Shown in pieces: positions 7,679-15,506 of a stretch of 64,000 bases of DNA. The notes under the pieces are model-generated. The model was not told the DNA's origin and ran no database searches. It saw only the letters and a list, made by a program, of their open reading frames with translations. The first letter of the stretch is position 1. Every line of letters begins with the position of its first letter. Source of the DNA: Candidatus Saganbacteria bacterium (GTDB taxonomy: Bacteria > Margulisbacteria > WOR-1 > XYC2-FULL-46-14 > WPAF01); NCBI GenBank assembly GCA_016223205.1, contig JACRPM010000014.1, positions 1 through 64,000 of the forward strand, read 5' to 3'. Position numbers and translations under genes: made by a program.

Positions 7679-7835
7679 GGCAAAAAGGAGAAAAAGTAAG
7701 GAAGTTGTTATTTTGAGTCGGTTATTTGATGATTTTATTTTTGCAAAAACCGCTTTTTCCGCACTGAAAGCAGGCTTTGGAATGAAATATATCAATAAAA
7801 CCTTCACTTATTTTCAAATCGAAAAACTATGCTAA
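7662..7835 (+). CDS. Tiny basic ORF (57 aa) coupled to the HARE-HTH gene
   Basis: ATG at 7662 follows GGGGAG seven bases upstream, a good ribosome site. The product opens MIWVIKAKRRKSKEVVILSR and is basic, with the hydrophobic run FDDFIFAKTAFSALKAGFG after it. Its stop at 7833-7835 overlaps the start of the next gene (ATG at 7829), the spacing expected of coupled genes. I recognise no family. It may be the continuation of the 60-residue ORF after a frameshift, or an independent small component of the island. Confidence 0.4.
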   Translation: MIWVIKAKRRKSKEVVILSRLFDDFIFAKTAFSALKAGFGMKYINKTFTYFQIEKLC

Positions 7836-8557
7836 CAAAAGTTCAAGCAATCAAAAAAGTAATGGAAGACAATAGCGGAACCGCCACCTGGGATATTATT
7901 TACGATAATATTGATAAATATTACCCCGCAGCAAAAGAAACAAAAGAATGGCAGGCTAGCATAAGAGGTACTTTATACCGCGAAATAAAGAATAATCAAA
8001 ACTTTAAAAAGATAGGTTTTGGCATCTTTGCATTGATTGAATACGAAGAAGAAAAAACAAAATCAATTATAGAGAAAAGTCCTATTAGAACACACTCTTT
8101 TATTGAGGGTGTTTGTTTAGAGCTGGGGAATTTTGAGGAATATGATACTTATACCCCTGATCCAACAGCGGTTTTTAAAGATAACATTGTATTGAGCAAT
8201 CTAAGGACGATAAGTTCATTGCCCCCATTTACTTACCAGGAAATATTAAACACTGTAAAAAGAATAGATGTATTGTGGCTTAATAAGGCGGGTTTTAAAT
8301 TTCCAAAGAGAGCATTTGAAGTGGTCGATAGTATTGGAACTTTAGGCGAAGCACTTTCTAGGACGTATCAATTGATAGAATTTGACCTTGATTTCCATAT
8401 TATCGGAAGCAAAGAGAACAAGGGCAAATTTCAAGATAAGATATCTAAGGAACCTTATAATAGGGTTGCCAATCGTTATAAATACCAAAGCTACGAAGAA
8501 ATCATTGATTACTATAACAAAAGATTAGAACTGGAAAATATGTCATTGTTTAAATAA
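7829..8557 (+). CDS. HARE-HTH domain protein, possible restriction or defence component
   Basis: Residues 1-72 ([20 protein letters not shown], then [37 protein letters not shown]) have the layout of the HARE-HTH winged-helix domain, known from restriction endonucleases, ASXL proteins and RNA polymerase delta. Residues 90-225 form a second domain of unknown type; the IDVLWLNK and [11 protein letters not shown] segments contain acidic positions that could belong to a nuclease-like core, but no catalytic motif is certain. AT-rich like its upstream partners. The island context (PIN-like protein, tiny ORFs) hints at defence or a restriction-like role; this is inference. Confidence 0.55.
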   Translation: MLTKVQAIKKVMEDNSGTATWDIIYDNIDKYYPAAKETKEWQASIRGTLYREIKNNQNFKKIGFGIFALIEYEEEKTKSIIEKSPIRTHSFIEGVCLELGNFEEYDTYTPDPTAVFKDNIVLSNLRTISSLPPFTYQEILNTVKRIDVLWLNKAGFKFPKRAFEVVDSIGTLGEALSRTYQLIEFDLDFHIIGSKENKGKFQDKISKEPYNRVANRYKYQSYEEIIDYYNKRLELENMSLFK

Positions 8558-8564
8558 TATTATT

Positions 8565-9032
8565 ATGAGTAATAACACAATTGTAAATGTCCAGGTTAAA
8601 AGCTTGCCGCACGGGGAAGGTTTGCCCCTGCCCAAATACATGTCCGAGCATGCCGCCGGCATGGACCTCTATGCCGCGGTGAACCCGGAAGTTGTGATCC
8701 CGCCGGGGGAGTGGAAGCTGGTGCCCACCGGGATCGCGATCGCCCTGCCGGTGGGATACGAGGCCCAGGTTCGCCCGCGCTCCGGATTGGCTCTCAAGCA
8801 GGGGGTCTCGGTGCTCAATACGCCGGGGACCATCGATGCCGATTACCGCGGGGAGGTGGGGGTCATTCTCATGAACCACAGCAAGCAAGACCTTATCATA
8901 AAACGCGGGGACCGCATCGCGCAGATGATCATCAACGAAGTGGTCAGGATCGATTTTGAGCAGGTCGCCGAACTTTCCGAGACCGTCCGCGGGGCGGGAG
9001 GTTTCGGCCACACAGGAGTTAAACATGGCTAA
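8565..9032 (+). CDS. dut: dUTP diphosphatase
   Basis: Dut hydrolyses dUTP to dUMP, protecting DNA from uracil and feeding thymidylate synthesis. All five trimeric dUTPase motifs are visible in order: [10 protein letters not shown] (1), [12 protein letters not shown] (2), [19 protein letters not shown] (3, with the catalytic Asp and Tyr), GDRIAQMII (4) and the C-terminal [10 protein letters not shown] arm (5). The 155-residue length is typical. GC content jumps back to the chromosomal level at this gene, marking the end of the AT-rich island. It overlaps dapB by eight bases. Confidence 0.96.
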   Translation: MSNNTIVNVQVKSLPHGEGLPLPKYMSEHAAGMDLYAAVNPEVVIPPGEWKLVPTGIAIALPVGYEAQVRPRSGLALKQGVSVLNTPGTIDADYRGEVGVILMNHSKQDLIIKRGDRIAQMIINEVVRIDFEQVAELSETVRGAGGFGHTGVKHG

Positions 9033-9705
9033 AATAAGAGTGATCGTGAACGGAGCCAAAGGAAAAATGGGGCAGGAGGTTGTCAAAGCCGTACAAAGGG
9101 AATCCGACCTGATATTGGCGGCGCAGACCGACCTGGGGGACAATTTGGCGGAGGCAATAAAAAAGAACAAAGCCGAAGTGGTGGTGGACTTTACCCAGCC
9201 GGACTGTGTGATCGACAACCTGCATGCCATTTTGGAATCGGGAGCGCATGCGGTGGTGGGTACCACCGGTATCACCAAGGACGATCTGCTGATCATCGAG
9301 AAGCTTTGCGAGAAAAACAAAGTTAATTGCCTGGTAGCGCCTAACTTCGCGATCGGCGCGGTACTGATGATGCAGTTCGCCAAAGAGGCCGCCAAACACC
9401 TGCCCAAGGCCGAGATCATCGAGATGCACAATCCGCAGAAAAAAGACCAGCCCTCGGGCACCTCGCTTAAAACCGCCGAGATGATGCGGGAGTCCATGGG
9501 GGAGAACGCCGACATTCCCATCCACTCGGTCCGGCTTCCGGGGCTGGTGGCCCATCAGGAAGTGATCTTGGGCGGGGTGGGGCAGACCTTGACGATCCGA
9601 CACGATTCCCTCTCTCGGGAATCTTTCATGCCGGGAGTGGTGCTGGCTATCCGCAAGATCAAAAAGATCAAAGGCCTGGTGTACGGGCTAGAAAATATCC
9701 TGTGA
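9025..9705 (+). CDS. dapB: 4-hydroxy-tetrahydrodipicolinate reductase
   Basis: DapB reduces the product of DapA in the lysine/diaminopimelate pathway, supplying peptidoglycan precursors. The Rossmann nucleotide site [12 protein letters not shown] is at the N-terminus, GTTGI follows in the middle, and the active-site segment reads [17 protein letters not shown] near residue 130. The usual HH pair of E-x-H-H-x-x-K-x-D-x-PSGT is HN here, a small deviation. ATG 9025 is chosen because AGGAG lies nine bases upstream. At 226 residues it is slightly short for the family. dapA is elsewhere in the window (60625). Confidence 0.94.
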   Translation: MAKIRVIVNGAKGKMGQEVVKAVQRESDLILAAQTDLGDNLAEAIKKNKAEVVVDFTQPDCVIDNLHAILESGAHAVVGTTGITKDDLLIIEKLCEKNKVNCLVAPNFAIGAVLMMQFAKEAAKHLPKAEIIEMHNPQKKDQPSGTSLKTAEMMRESMGENADIPIHSVRLPGLVAHQEVILGGVGQTLTIRHDSLSRESFMPGVVLAIRKIKKIKGLVYGLENIL

Positions 9706-10115
9706 AGTCCACGTTCCTGGCGCGCCCCCTTTATCGCGATACCGATGCCGAGGGCGTGGTCTACTATGCCAATTACCTGGGCTATTTCGAGCAGGGACGC
9801 ACCGAGTTCATCCGCGGGCTGGGGATCTCGCTTAAGGAATATAAACAAAAGGGGATCGCCTTCGCGGTCGAACACGTGGATTGCAATTATAACGCCCCCG
9901 CTTTCTACGATGACGAGCTGATCGTCGAGACCGAAGTGGAAAAAGTCACCGGAGCAAGGATGGTCTTTGCCCAAAGGGTCTTGCGGGACAATAAGCCCCT
10001 GGTCACCGCCCGCATCACCTTGTTCGCGCTCGACATCAAGACCTTCCGTCCCCTGCGCATCCCTTCCGAACTGCTGGACAAATTAAATGCCAAAGATACA
10101 AATCCTCCCCAATGA
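9702..10115 (+). CDS. Acyl-CoA thioesterase, 4HBT (YbgC/FadM-like) family
   Basis: The hotdog-fold signature YRDTDAEGVVYYANYLGYFE lies at residues 8-27, with the conserved Asp of the D-x-D-x-x-G-x-V-x-x-x-x-Y pattern used for thioester hydrolysis. At 137 residues it has the family length. It begins with GTG overlapping the dapB stop and overlaps mutL by 29 bases, so it belongs to the dut-dapB-mutL transcript. Substrate is unknown: YbgC relatives act on short- to medium-chain acyl-CoA or acyl-ACP. Identification of the family is firm, the exact activity is not. Confidence 0.88.
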   Translation: MKSTFLARPLYRDTDAEGVVYYANYLGYFEQGRTEFIRGLGISLKEYKQKGIAFAVEHVDCNYNAPAFYDDELIVETEVEKVTGARMVFAQRVLRDNKPLVTARITLFALDIKTFRPLRIPSELLDKLNAKDTNPPQ

Positions 10116-11682
10116 CCTGATCGATAAGATCGCCGCGGGAGAAGTGGTGGAGCGGCCGGCCTCGGTGGTCAAGGAACTCGTGGAGAACTCGATCGATGCC
10201 GGATCCCGCCACATTTCGATCGAAGTGAAAGGAGCGGGTAAAAAGCTTATCCAGGTGGCCGATGACGGGCAGGGAATGGCGGAAGACGAAATTCAACTGG
10301 CTTTGCTAAGGCATTCCACCTCCAAGATATCGTCGCTTGATGATCTTTTCAATATCCGGACGCTAGGTTTTCGCGGAGAGGCCCTGCCTTCGATCGCGAG
10401 CGTCTCCAAAATGAAGATAGAGCGGAACAGTAGCGGCCGGGGCGTCACGGTAACCGTTGCCGATCTTTTCCAAAATATCCCCGCGCGCTTAAAGTTCCTA
10501 AAAAGCGATATTACCGAGGTCGGGCATATCACCGACCTGGTCAGCCGCTTTATACTTTCGCACCCCGAGATCGCGTTTAAGCTTATGATCGACGACCGCG
10601 AGATATTCTCTTCCCCGGGCAGCGGTAAGTTGGAGGATGCGGCGCTGACGGTTTACGGGCTGGATCTGACCAAGAACCTTCTGCCGGTTAAGAACGAGAT
10701 GGTCACGGGCCTGGTTTCCCGGCCCAATATCAGCCGGGTGGACCGGAATATGGAATCGTTTTTCGTTAACGGCCGCTACGTTAAGAATTTCCTATTAGGA
10801 CGGGCGGTCGAGGACGCCTACCGGACCCTTATTCCCTCGAGCCGCTATCCCGTTGCCGTAATTTTCCTCTCTGTTCCGCCAGCGGAGGTGGATGTCAATG
10901 TTCATCCCACCAAACGGGAGGTAAAGTTCTTAAAGACGCAGCAGGTCACGGGGGCGGTGTATCAGGCCGTAAAACAGGCGCTGGCGAATGCGCTGGAAGT
11001 TAAAGGATATCAGAGCAGCGGAGTATCAGAAAGAGAAGATCAGGAAATCAGAATATCAGAAGGAACAGAGAGAAAGGCAGAGCAGTATGAAGAAGTTGAG
11101 TTGGTGGTCTCCGAAGTTCAGCCGCTGATCCCGGTCCAGCAATTCAAGGATACTTATATTATTACGACCGACGGAGTTGACTTGATACTCGTGGACCAGC
11201 ACGCGGCGCATGAGAGGATACTTTTTGACCGCCTGCAATCCCGGCCGGCAGGGGAAACGCATTCCCAGAGTTTGCTTATTCCCGAAAATATCAAGTTTAC
11301 CCGGGAGGAAGCTTTGCATTTGAAAAACCAGCTAAGTTTTCTATCAGGCCTGGGATTCGAGATCGAAGAATTCGGCGGAAATTCTTTTCTCATCCGCTCG
11401 GTACCGCAGGTATTGACCAAAGTTGCCCCTCGAGAAGTACTTTCCGATATCCTGGCTGAACTTTCAGATAAAACCCTGGAAGACAAACAAGCGGCCATCT
11501 TAAAACTTATGGCCTGTCATGCGGCGGTGAAGGCCGGCGACCGGCTCTCAAGCGATGAGATGAACGGCCTGCTGCGCGACCTGTATAAGACCGCCAATCC
11601 CTTGACCTGTCCCCATGGACGGCCGACTATGGTAAAATTGACCGTGGCCGAGTTGGAGAAGATGTTCGGAAGGAGAAAATAA
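10087..11682 (+). CDS. mutL: DNA mismatch repair protein MutL
   Basis: MutL couples mismatch recognition to strand incision. The GHKL ATPase motifs are present: ENSIDAG near residue 35, DDGQGM near 60, and the TLGFRGEALPSIASVS loop near 95. The C-terminal domain keeps DQHAAHERILFD, close to the endonuclease motif DQHA-x2-E-x4-E with the last Glu replaced by Asp, plus MACHAAVKAGD and CPHGRPTM. It is therefore probably of the endonuclease-bearing type, in line with organisms lacking MutH. The linker between the domains (residues 306-331) is made of an 'atcag' word repeat. No mutS is visible. Confidence 0.95.
   Translation: MPKIQILPNDLIDKIAAGEVVERPASVVKELVENSIDAGSRHISIEVKGAGKKLIQVADDGQGMAEDEIQLALLRHSTSKISSLDDLFNIRTLGFRGEALPSIASVSKMKIERNSSGRGVTVTVADLFQNIPARLKFLKSDITEVGHITDLVSRFILSHPEIAFKLMIDDREIFSSPGSGKLEDAALTVYGLDLTKNLLPVKNEMVTGLVSRPNISRVDRNMESFFVNGRYVKNFLLGRAVEDAYRTLIPSSRYPVAVIFLSVPPAEVDVNVHPTKREVKFLKTQQVTGAVYQAVKQALANALEVKGYQSSGVSEREDQEIRISEGTERKAEQYEEVELVVSEVQPLIPVQQFKDTYIITTDGVDLILVDQHAAHERILFDRLQSRPAGETHSQSLLIPENIKFTREEALHLKNQLSFLSGLGFEIEEFGGNSFLIRSVPQVLTKVAPREVLSDILAELSDKTLEDKQAAILKLMACHAAVKAGDRLSSDEMNGLLRDLYKTANPLTCPHGRPTMVKLTVAELEKMFGRRK
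11002..11080 (+). repeat. In-frame word repeat in the MutL linker ('atcag' family, copy 2)
   Basis: Variants of ATATCAGA are repeated between the conserved N- and C-terminal domains of MutL, beginning TTAAAGGATATCAGAGCAG. The same opening words follow the 4HB gene at 468-482 and occur in comEA at 49161. The first 30 bases match the comEA copy at 24 positions in the same reading phase. Confidence 0.8.
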
Positions 11683-12887
11683 TGGAAGATCCCCAGAGCG
11701 TAAAAAAGAACGTCGTATGGCTGGGCTTGACCAGCCTTCTGAACGATGCTTCCTCCGAGATGATCATGGCCCTGCTTCCGCTTTTTTTGGTGGACCTGGG
11801 AGCCAGCCGTTCGCTGGTAGGGCTGATCGAAGGCGTGGCCGAGGCCACCGCCAGCATTTTTAAGGTGGTCTCCGGCTGGATCTCCGATCGCCTGCAGGCC
11901 CGCAAAGGCCTGGTGGTAGTCGGCTATACCTTATCCACGGCGATCAAGCCCTTTATCGCCCTGGCCAATACCTGGTATCAGGTGCTGGCGGTGCGCTTTT
12001 TCGATCGGATAGGGAAGGGCGTGCGCAACGCGCCCCGCGACGCCCTGGTGGCCGACTCGGTCGAAGAAAATGAGCGGGGCCGCTCTTTCGGCCTGCAAAG
12101 GGGAATGGATACCGCGGGAGCGGTGATCGGGACGCTTTTGGCCTCGGGCTTTCTATACCTTTTTACCACTTATACCAAAATGCCGGTATTGGACCAATAC
12201 CGCACCATCTTCTGGATATCGGTGATCCCGGGGATCTTGGCGGTTTTGACCGTAGCGGTTTTGGTAAAGGACGTAGCGGCCAAGCCCGCCTTCGTTAAAA
12301 CTACGGCGGGTATCTCCTTTAAAAATTTAGATTCAGGATTCCGCGCTTTTCTCATCGCTTCGGCGGTATTTGAGCTGTCCAATTTCAGCTACGCGATCTT
12401 TATCCTGCGCGCCGCCGACCTGGGAGTGATGGTGGCGCTCATACCCATAATTTATCTGGTTTATAACCTGATCTACGCCGGATTGTCCCAGCCCCTGGGC
12501 GTGATGGCGGATATTATGGGGAAAAAGCTGGTCCTGTTTATGGGCTATTTGCTTTCCGCACTGATGCTATTAGGATTTGCTTTTGCCGCTCATCCCCTGC
12601 ACGCCTGGATCTTATTCATTATATATGGGGTGGCCATGGCCATTACCCAGACGACTCCCCGCGCGCTTTTGGCCGACCTGGTCCCGGCCCAGATGCGGGG
12701 CACTTCTTACGGCATTTATTACACGCTTATCGGGTTGATCGCCCTGCCGGCTTCCGCGATCGCCGGGCTGTTGTGGGATCGTTTCACTCCGGCTTTGGCT
12801 TTTTCTTACGGCGCGGCCCTGGCGGCGGCGGCTGCGGTATTGGTGATGGTCATCATACCTTCCCGTAAATTGACAAAGGGCGCATAA
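11682..12887 (+). CDS. MFS transporter
   Basis: A 401-residue polytopic membrane protein with about twelve hydrophobic segments. The N-terminal half has the major facilitator opening WLGLTSLLNDASSEMI and the loop FFDRIGKGVRNAPRDALVAD, which resembles the loop 2-3/4-5 signatures of a sugar- or drug-type bacterial MFS subgroup. The second half repeats the six-helix layout (YNLIYAGLSQPLGVMADIMG, with the D-x-x-G-K loop). It starts with a one-base overlap to mutL and ends before a strong promoter. The substrate cannot be deduced; export of small molecules is most common in this subgroup. Confidence 0.88.
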   Translation: MEDPQSVKKNVVWLGLTSLLNDASSEMIMALLPLFLVDLGASRSLVGLIEGVAEATASIFKVVSGWISDRLQARKGLVVVGYTLSTAIKPFIALANTWYQVLAVRFFDRIGKGVRNAPRDALVADSVEENERGRSFGLQRGMDTAGAVIGTLLASGFLYLFTTYTKMPVLDQYRTIFWISVIPGILAVLTVAVLVKDVAAKPAFVKTTAGISFKNLDSGFRAFLIASAVFELSNFSYAIFILRAADLGVMVALIPIIYLVYNLIYAGLSQPLGVMADIMGKKLVLFMGYLLSALMLLGFAFAAHPLHAWILFIIYGVAMAITQTTPRALLADLVPAQMRGTSYGIYYTLIGLIALPASAIAGLLWDRFTPALAFSYGAALAAAAAVLVMVIIPSRKLTKGA

Positions 12888-12898
12888 AACGATATAAT
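12870..12898 (+). promoter_or_regulatory. Consensus promoter of the lipid-synthesis operon
   Basis: TTGACA (12870-12875) and TATAAT (12893-12898) are both perfect consensus and 17 bp apart, inside the end of the MFS gene and its 3' flank. The first gene starts with GTG 11 bases after the -10 box, giving a leader of about 5 bases at most. Confidence 0.88.
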
Positions 12899-12909
12899 TT
12901 TTCACTGTT

Positions 12910-13323
12910 GTGTCCTTCAAAATCGATATTACCCCGCTGTTGAAAAATGTGGGGCTGGCGATAGCAGTTGATGAGACGGAAAAGATTTCCTTCCCGGAGG
13001 ACAACCTGGTCCTGGTGGCTCCGGTAAAGGTTAAAGGGGAGATCACCAATACCGGATCTAGTTTGCTGTTTTTAGGGAAGATCGCTTCCCGGGCCCGGCT
13101 CAATTGCGGCCGCTGCGGGAAGGAATTCGATCTTCCCCTCGGAGTTAAAATAGAGGAAGAATATTCCCGCGACCGGTCCAAGGATGGAACAACGTTTCGG
13201 GTGGCGGGGGACAATACCATAGATCTTACCGAGATCGTCCGACAGGATCTATTGACCGAGATCCCCATCCAGCCGCTGTGCGATAAAAAATGTAAGGGGG
13301 TAAGTAAAGATGCCAGTTCCTAA
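12910..13323 (+). CDS. yceD: YceD/DUF177 family protein
   Basis: Its position directly upstream of rpmF, with a 14-base overlap, is the conserved context of the YceD (DUF177) family, which is implicated in 23S rRNA/ribosome accumulation. The translation shows the family's cysteine pairs, LNCGRCGKEFDLPL near residue 60 and the C-terminal LCDKKCKG, which may bind zinc. The start is GTG 12910; no Shine-Dalgarno site can fit because the consensus -10 box lies 11 bases upstream. Length of 137 residues is within the family range. Confidence 0.85.
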   Translation: MSFKIDITPLLKNVGLAIAVDETEKISFPEDNLVLVAPVKVKGEITNTGSSLLFLGKIASRARLNCGRCGKEFDLPLGVKIEEEYSRDRSKDGTTFRVAGDNTIDLTEIVRQDLLTEIPIQPLCDKKCKGVSKDASS

Positions 13324-13513
13324 AAAAAGACATACCCGGGCCAGGCAGGGTCCCGCCCGCCGGAGGTTCGAACGCCTGGCCGAGAAGGGCTTAAGCAAGT
13401 GTCCCAGCTGCGGCAGCTACATCCGTCCCCATCATGCCTGTCTCTCTTGCGGTTCCTACAAGGGCCGCGCGGTCATCAAGATCAAACCGCTTAAAAAGAA
13501 AAGCTCTAAGTGA
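13310..13513 (+). CDS. rpmF: 50S ribosomal protein L32 (zinc-ribbon form)
   Basis: The 67-residue basic protein begins MPVPKKRHTRARQGPARRR, the L32 opening. It contains CPSCG and, after HHACLS, a second C-x-x-x-C-type pair (ACLSCG), so it is the cysteine-containing, zinc-binding form. It sits between yceD and plsX with overlaps on both sides, the classic yceD-rpmF-plsX-fabH order. The overlap with plsX is the four-base GTGA. Confidence 0.96.
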   Translation: MPVPKKRHTRARQGPARRRFERLAEKGLSKCPSCGSYIRPHHACLSCGSYKGRAVIKIKPLKKKSSK

Positions 13514-14475
13514 TCAGGATCGCTTTGGATGCGATGGGCGGAGATTTTGCACCTTTTGAGATCATCAAGGGCGCCCAACAAGCCGTGGCCGAAAATCCGG
13601 AGCTTGAATTAATACTGGTCGGCCGGACGGAAAAGATCAAATCTTCCCGTTTTTCGATAATTGACGCGCGCCAAACCATCGGCATGGATGAATCCCCGGT
13701 GGCGGCGGTCAGGGAAAAGAAAGACGCCTCCATTAATGTGGCTCTGGAGGCAGTTAAGATGGGAAAAGCCGACGCCGTGGTCTCGGCGGGCAATACCGGG
13801 GCCTTTATGGCGGCGGCGCTTTTTAAGCTGGGCCGCATTCCCGGAGTGGAGAGACCGGCCATTGCCACGATCTTTCCCACCCGCTCCGGGCGCGTGCTGT
13901 GCCTCGATATGGGAGCCAATTCCGACAACCGGCCCCAGCACCTCAAGCAATTTGCCGAAATGGGCTCGCTCTATGCCGAACATGTCCTGCATGTCAAATC
14001 CCCCCGGGTAGGATTGCTCAACATCGGGGAAGAGCCGGAAAAGGGCAACGAGCTCACCTTGGCCGCTTACCCGTTGCTTAAAGGATCCCCTATAAACTTT
14101 ATCGGCATGATCGAAGCCAAAGAGATCATCAGCGGCAAAGTAGACGTGGTGGTCTGCGACGGCTTCACCGGCAACCTGATACTCAAGTTCGGCGAATCGG
14201 TGAGCGGCTTCATCATCGACCTGCTCAAGGCGGAGCTCCTCAAGAATCCCATTACCTGGCTGGCTTCCATCCTGCTTCTGCCCTCGATCCTGGGCATCAA
14301 GAAAAAAGTGGATTCCGATGAATTCGGCGGCGCTCCGATACTGGGCATCAACGGCGTCTGCATCAAGGCCCATGGGCGGGCCAAAGCCAAAGCCATTAAG
14401 AACGCGATCCGGGTGGCGGCGGAAGCGGTCCGCGAAAAGATGATCGAGAACATCCAGGCGGTGGAGCAAAGGTGA
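13510..14475 (+). CDS. plsX: Phosphate acyltransferase PlsX
   Basis: PlsX converts acyl-ACP to acyl-phosphate for phosphatidic acid synthesis by PlsY/PlsC. The N-terminal IALDAMGGDFAPFEIIKG is diagnostic, followed by the conserved SAGNTGAFMA segment near residue 93 and the VVCDGFTGNLILK segment near residue 213. The 321-residue length is normal. It starts with GTG overlapping the rpmF stop and ends overlapping fabH by four bases, so translation is coupled through the operon. The protein is peripheral and cytoplasmic. plsY and plsC are not in the window. Confidence 0.96.
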   Translation: MIRIALDAMGGDFAPFEIIKGAQQAVAENPELELILVGRTEKIKSSRFSIIDARQTIGMDESPVAAVREKKDASINVALEAVKMGKADAVVSAGNTGAFMAAALFKLGRIPGVERPAIATIFPTRSGRVLCLDMGANSDNRPQHLKQFAEMGSLYAEHVLHVKSPRVGLLNIGEEPEKGNELTLAAYPLLKGSPINFIGMIEAKEIISGKVDVVVCDGFTGNLILKFGESVSGFIIDLLKAELLKNPITWLASILLLPSILGIKKKVDSDEFGGAPILGINGVCIKAHGRAKAKAIKNAIRVAAEAVREKMIENIQAVEQR

Positions 14476-15434
14476 GGGCCCAAATAATCGGCACCGGCTC
14501 TTTCGTTCCGCCCAAAGTCGTCACCAATGATGACCTGGCCAAGATAGTGGATACTTCCGACGAGTGGATACGCACCCGTACCGGGATCAGGGAAAGACGC
14601 GTAACCGACGAGAACACGGCGGCCTCCGACCTGGCTTTTTTGGCGGCGGAGAAAGCCCTTAAAGCTTCCGGGCTGGACCCAAATGATCTCGAGCTCATCC
14701 TGGTGGCCACTTGTTCTCCCGATACCCTTTTCCCCTCGGTCGGCTGCATATTACAAGATAGATTGGGAGCCAAGCATGCGGCGGCCTTTGATGTTTCCGC
14801 GGCCTGCTCCGGCTTTAATTTCGCCCTTTCTGCGGCTGCGGCCTATATCGAAGCCGGCAAATATAAAAATGTCCTGGTGGTGGGGGCGGACACCCTGACC
14901 AAATATCTGGATTGGACCGACCGCAACACCTGCGTGCTTTTTGGCGACGGGGCGGGGGCGGTGGTGCTTAAAGCGACCGATGAAGAGCGGGGAGTGCTCT
15001 CGAGCTTTATCTCCTCCAGGGGAGAAGGCGGCAAATACCTGGTGATGCCCGGCGGCGGCTCGCGCGACCCGGAGGAGAAGATGGGACGGTTCATCCGCAT
15101 GGACGGGAAAGAGGTCTTTAAGTTCGCGGTCAAGGCGCTGGAAGATTCGATCCTCAAAGTTTTGGCCCTGGCCAATATTTCCCTTGCCGAGGTGGATCTT
15201 TTTATCCCGCACCAGGCCAACATCCGCATCATCGATCATGTGACGAAAAAATTCAACTTGCCGGAAGAAAAGGTTTATGTTAACTTAATGCGATACGGCA
15301 ATACTTCTGCGGCTTCAGTCCCCCTGGCGCTGGATGAAGCGGTTGCCGAAAATAAGGTCAAAAAAGACAGCCTCATAGTTTTATCCGGCTTCGGCGCCGG
15401 GTTAACCTATGGGGCTAATGTTGTCCGGTGGTGA
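14472..15434 (+). CDS. fabH: 3-oxoacyl-ACP synthase III (KAS III)
   Basis: FabH starts fatty acid chains by condensing acetyl-CoA with malonyl-ACP. The catalytic triad is complete: Cys112 in DVSAACSGFNFAL, His247 in PHQANIRII and Asn277 in YGNTSAAS, close to the E. coli numbering (112/244/274). Length 320 matches. The start is GTG within the plsX stop. Directly after the stop a GC-rich hairpin repeat precedes acd, a small gap in an otherwise tight operon. Confidence 0.96.
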   Translation: MRAQIIGTGSFVPPKVVTNDDLAKIVDTSDEWIRTRTGIRERRVTDENTAASDLAFLAAEKALKASGLDPNDLELILVATCSPDTLFPSVGCILQDRLGAKHAAAFDVSAACSGFNFALSAAAAYIEAGKYKNVLVVGADTLTKYLDWTDRNTCVLFGDGAGAVVLKATDEERGVLSSFISSRGEGGKYLVMPGGGSRDPEEKMGRFIRMDGKEVFKFAVKALEDSILKVLALANISLAEVDLFIPHQANIRIIDHVTKKFNLPEEKVYVNLMRYGNTSAASVPLALDEAVAENKVKKDSLIVLSGFGAGLTYGANVVRW

Positions 15435-15439
15435 TTGCT

Positions 15440-15489
15440 GGAACCTGCGGCTAAACGCCGCGGTTCCGAACCGCGAGGTTTACTCGCGG
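15440..15489. repeat. Two adjacent hairpin repeats between fabH and acd
   Basis: GGAACC-T-GCGGC (from 15440) pairs with GCCGC-GGTTCC (to 15467) around TAAAC, with one bulge. CCGCGAG (15471-15477) pairs with CTCGCGG (15483-15489). The first motif recurs, interrupted by another palindrome, at 62650-62697. The acd ribosome site GGAGGA follows immediately. Confidence 0.75.
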
Positions 15490-15506
15490 GAGGAGGAAAA
15501 AATAAA

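Noticed and set aside
8550-9521. 323-codon minus-strand frame over dut and dapB
   Set aside because: Antisense shadow of two well-identified genes; no ribosome site and no recognisable motif.
13609-14469. 286-codon minus-strand frame over plsX
   Set aside because: Antisense shadow of plsX, composition typical of shadow frames.
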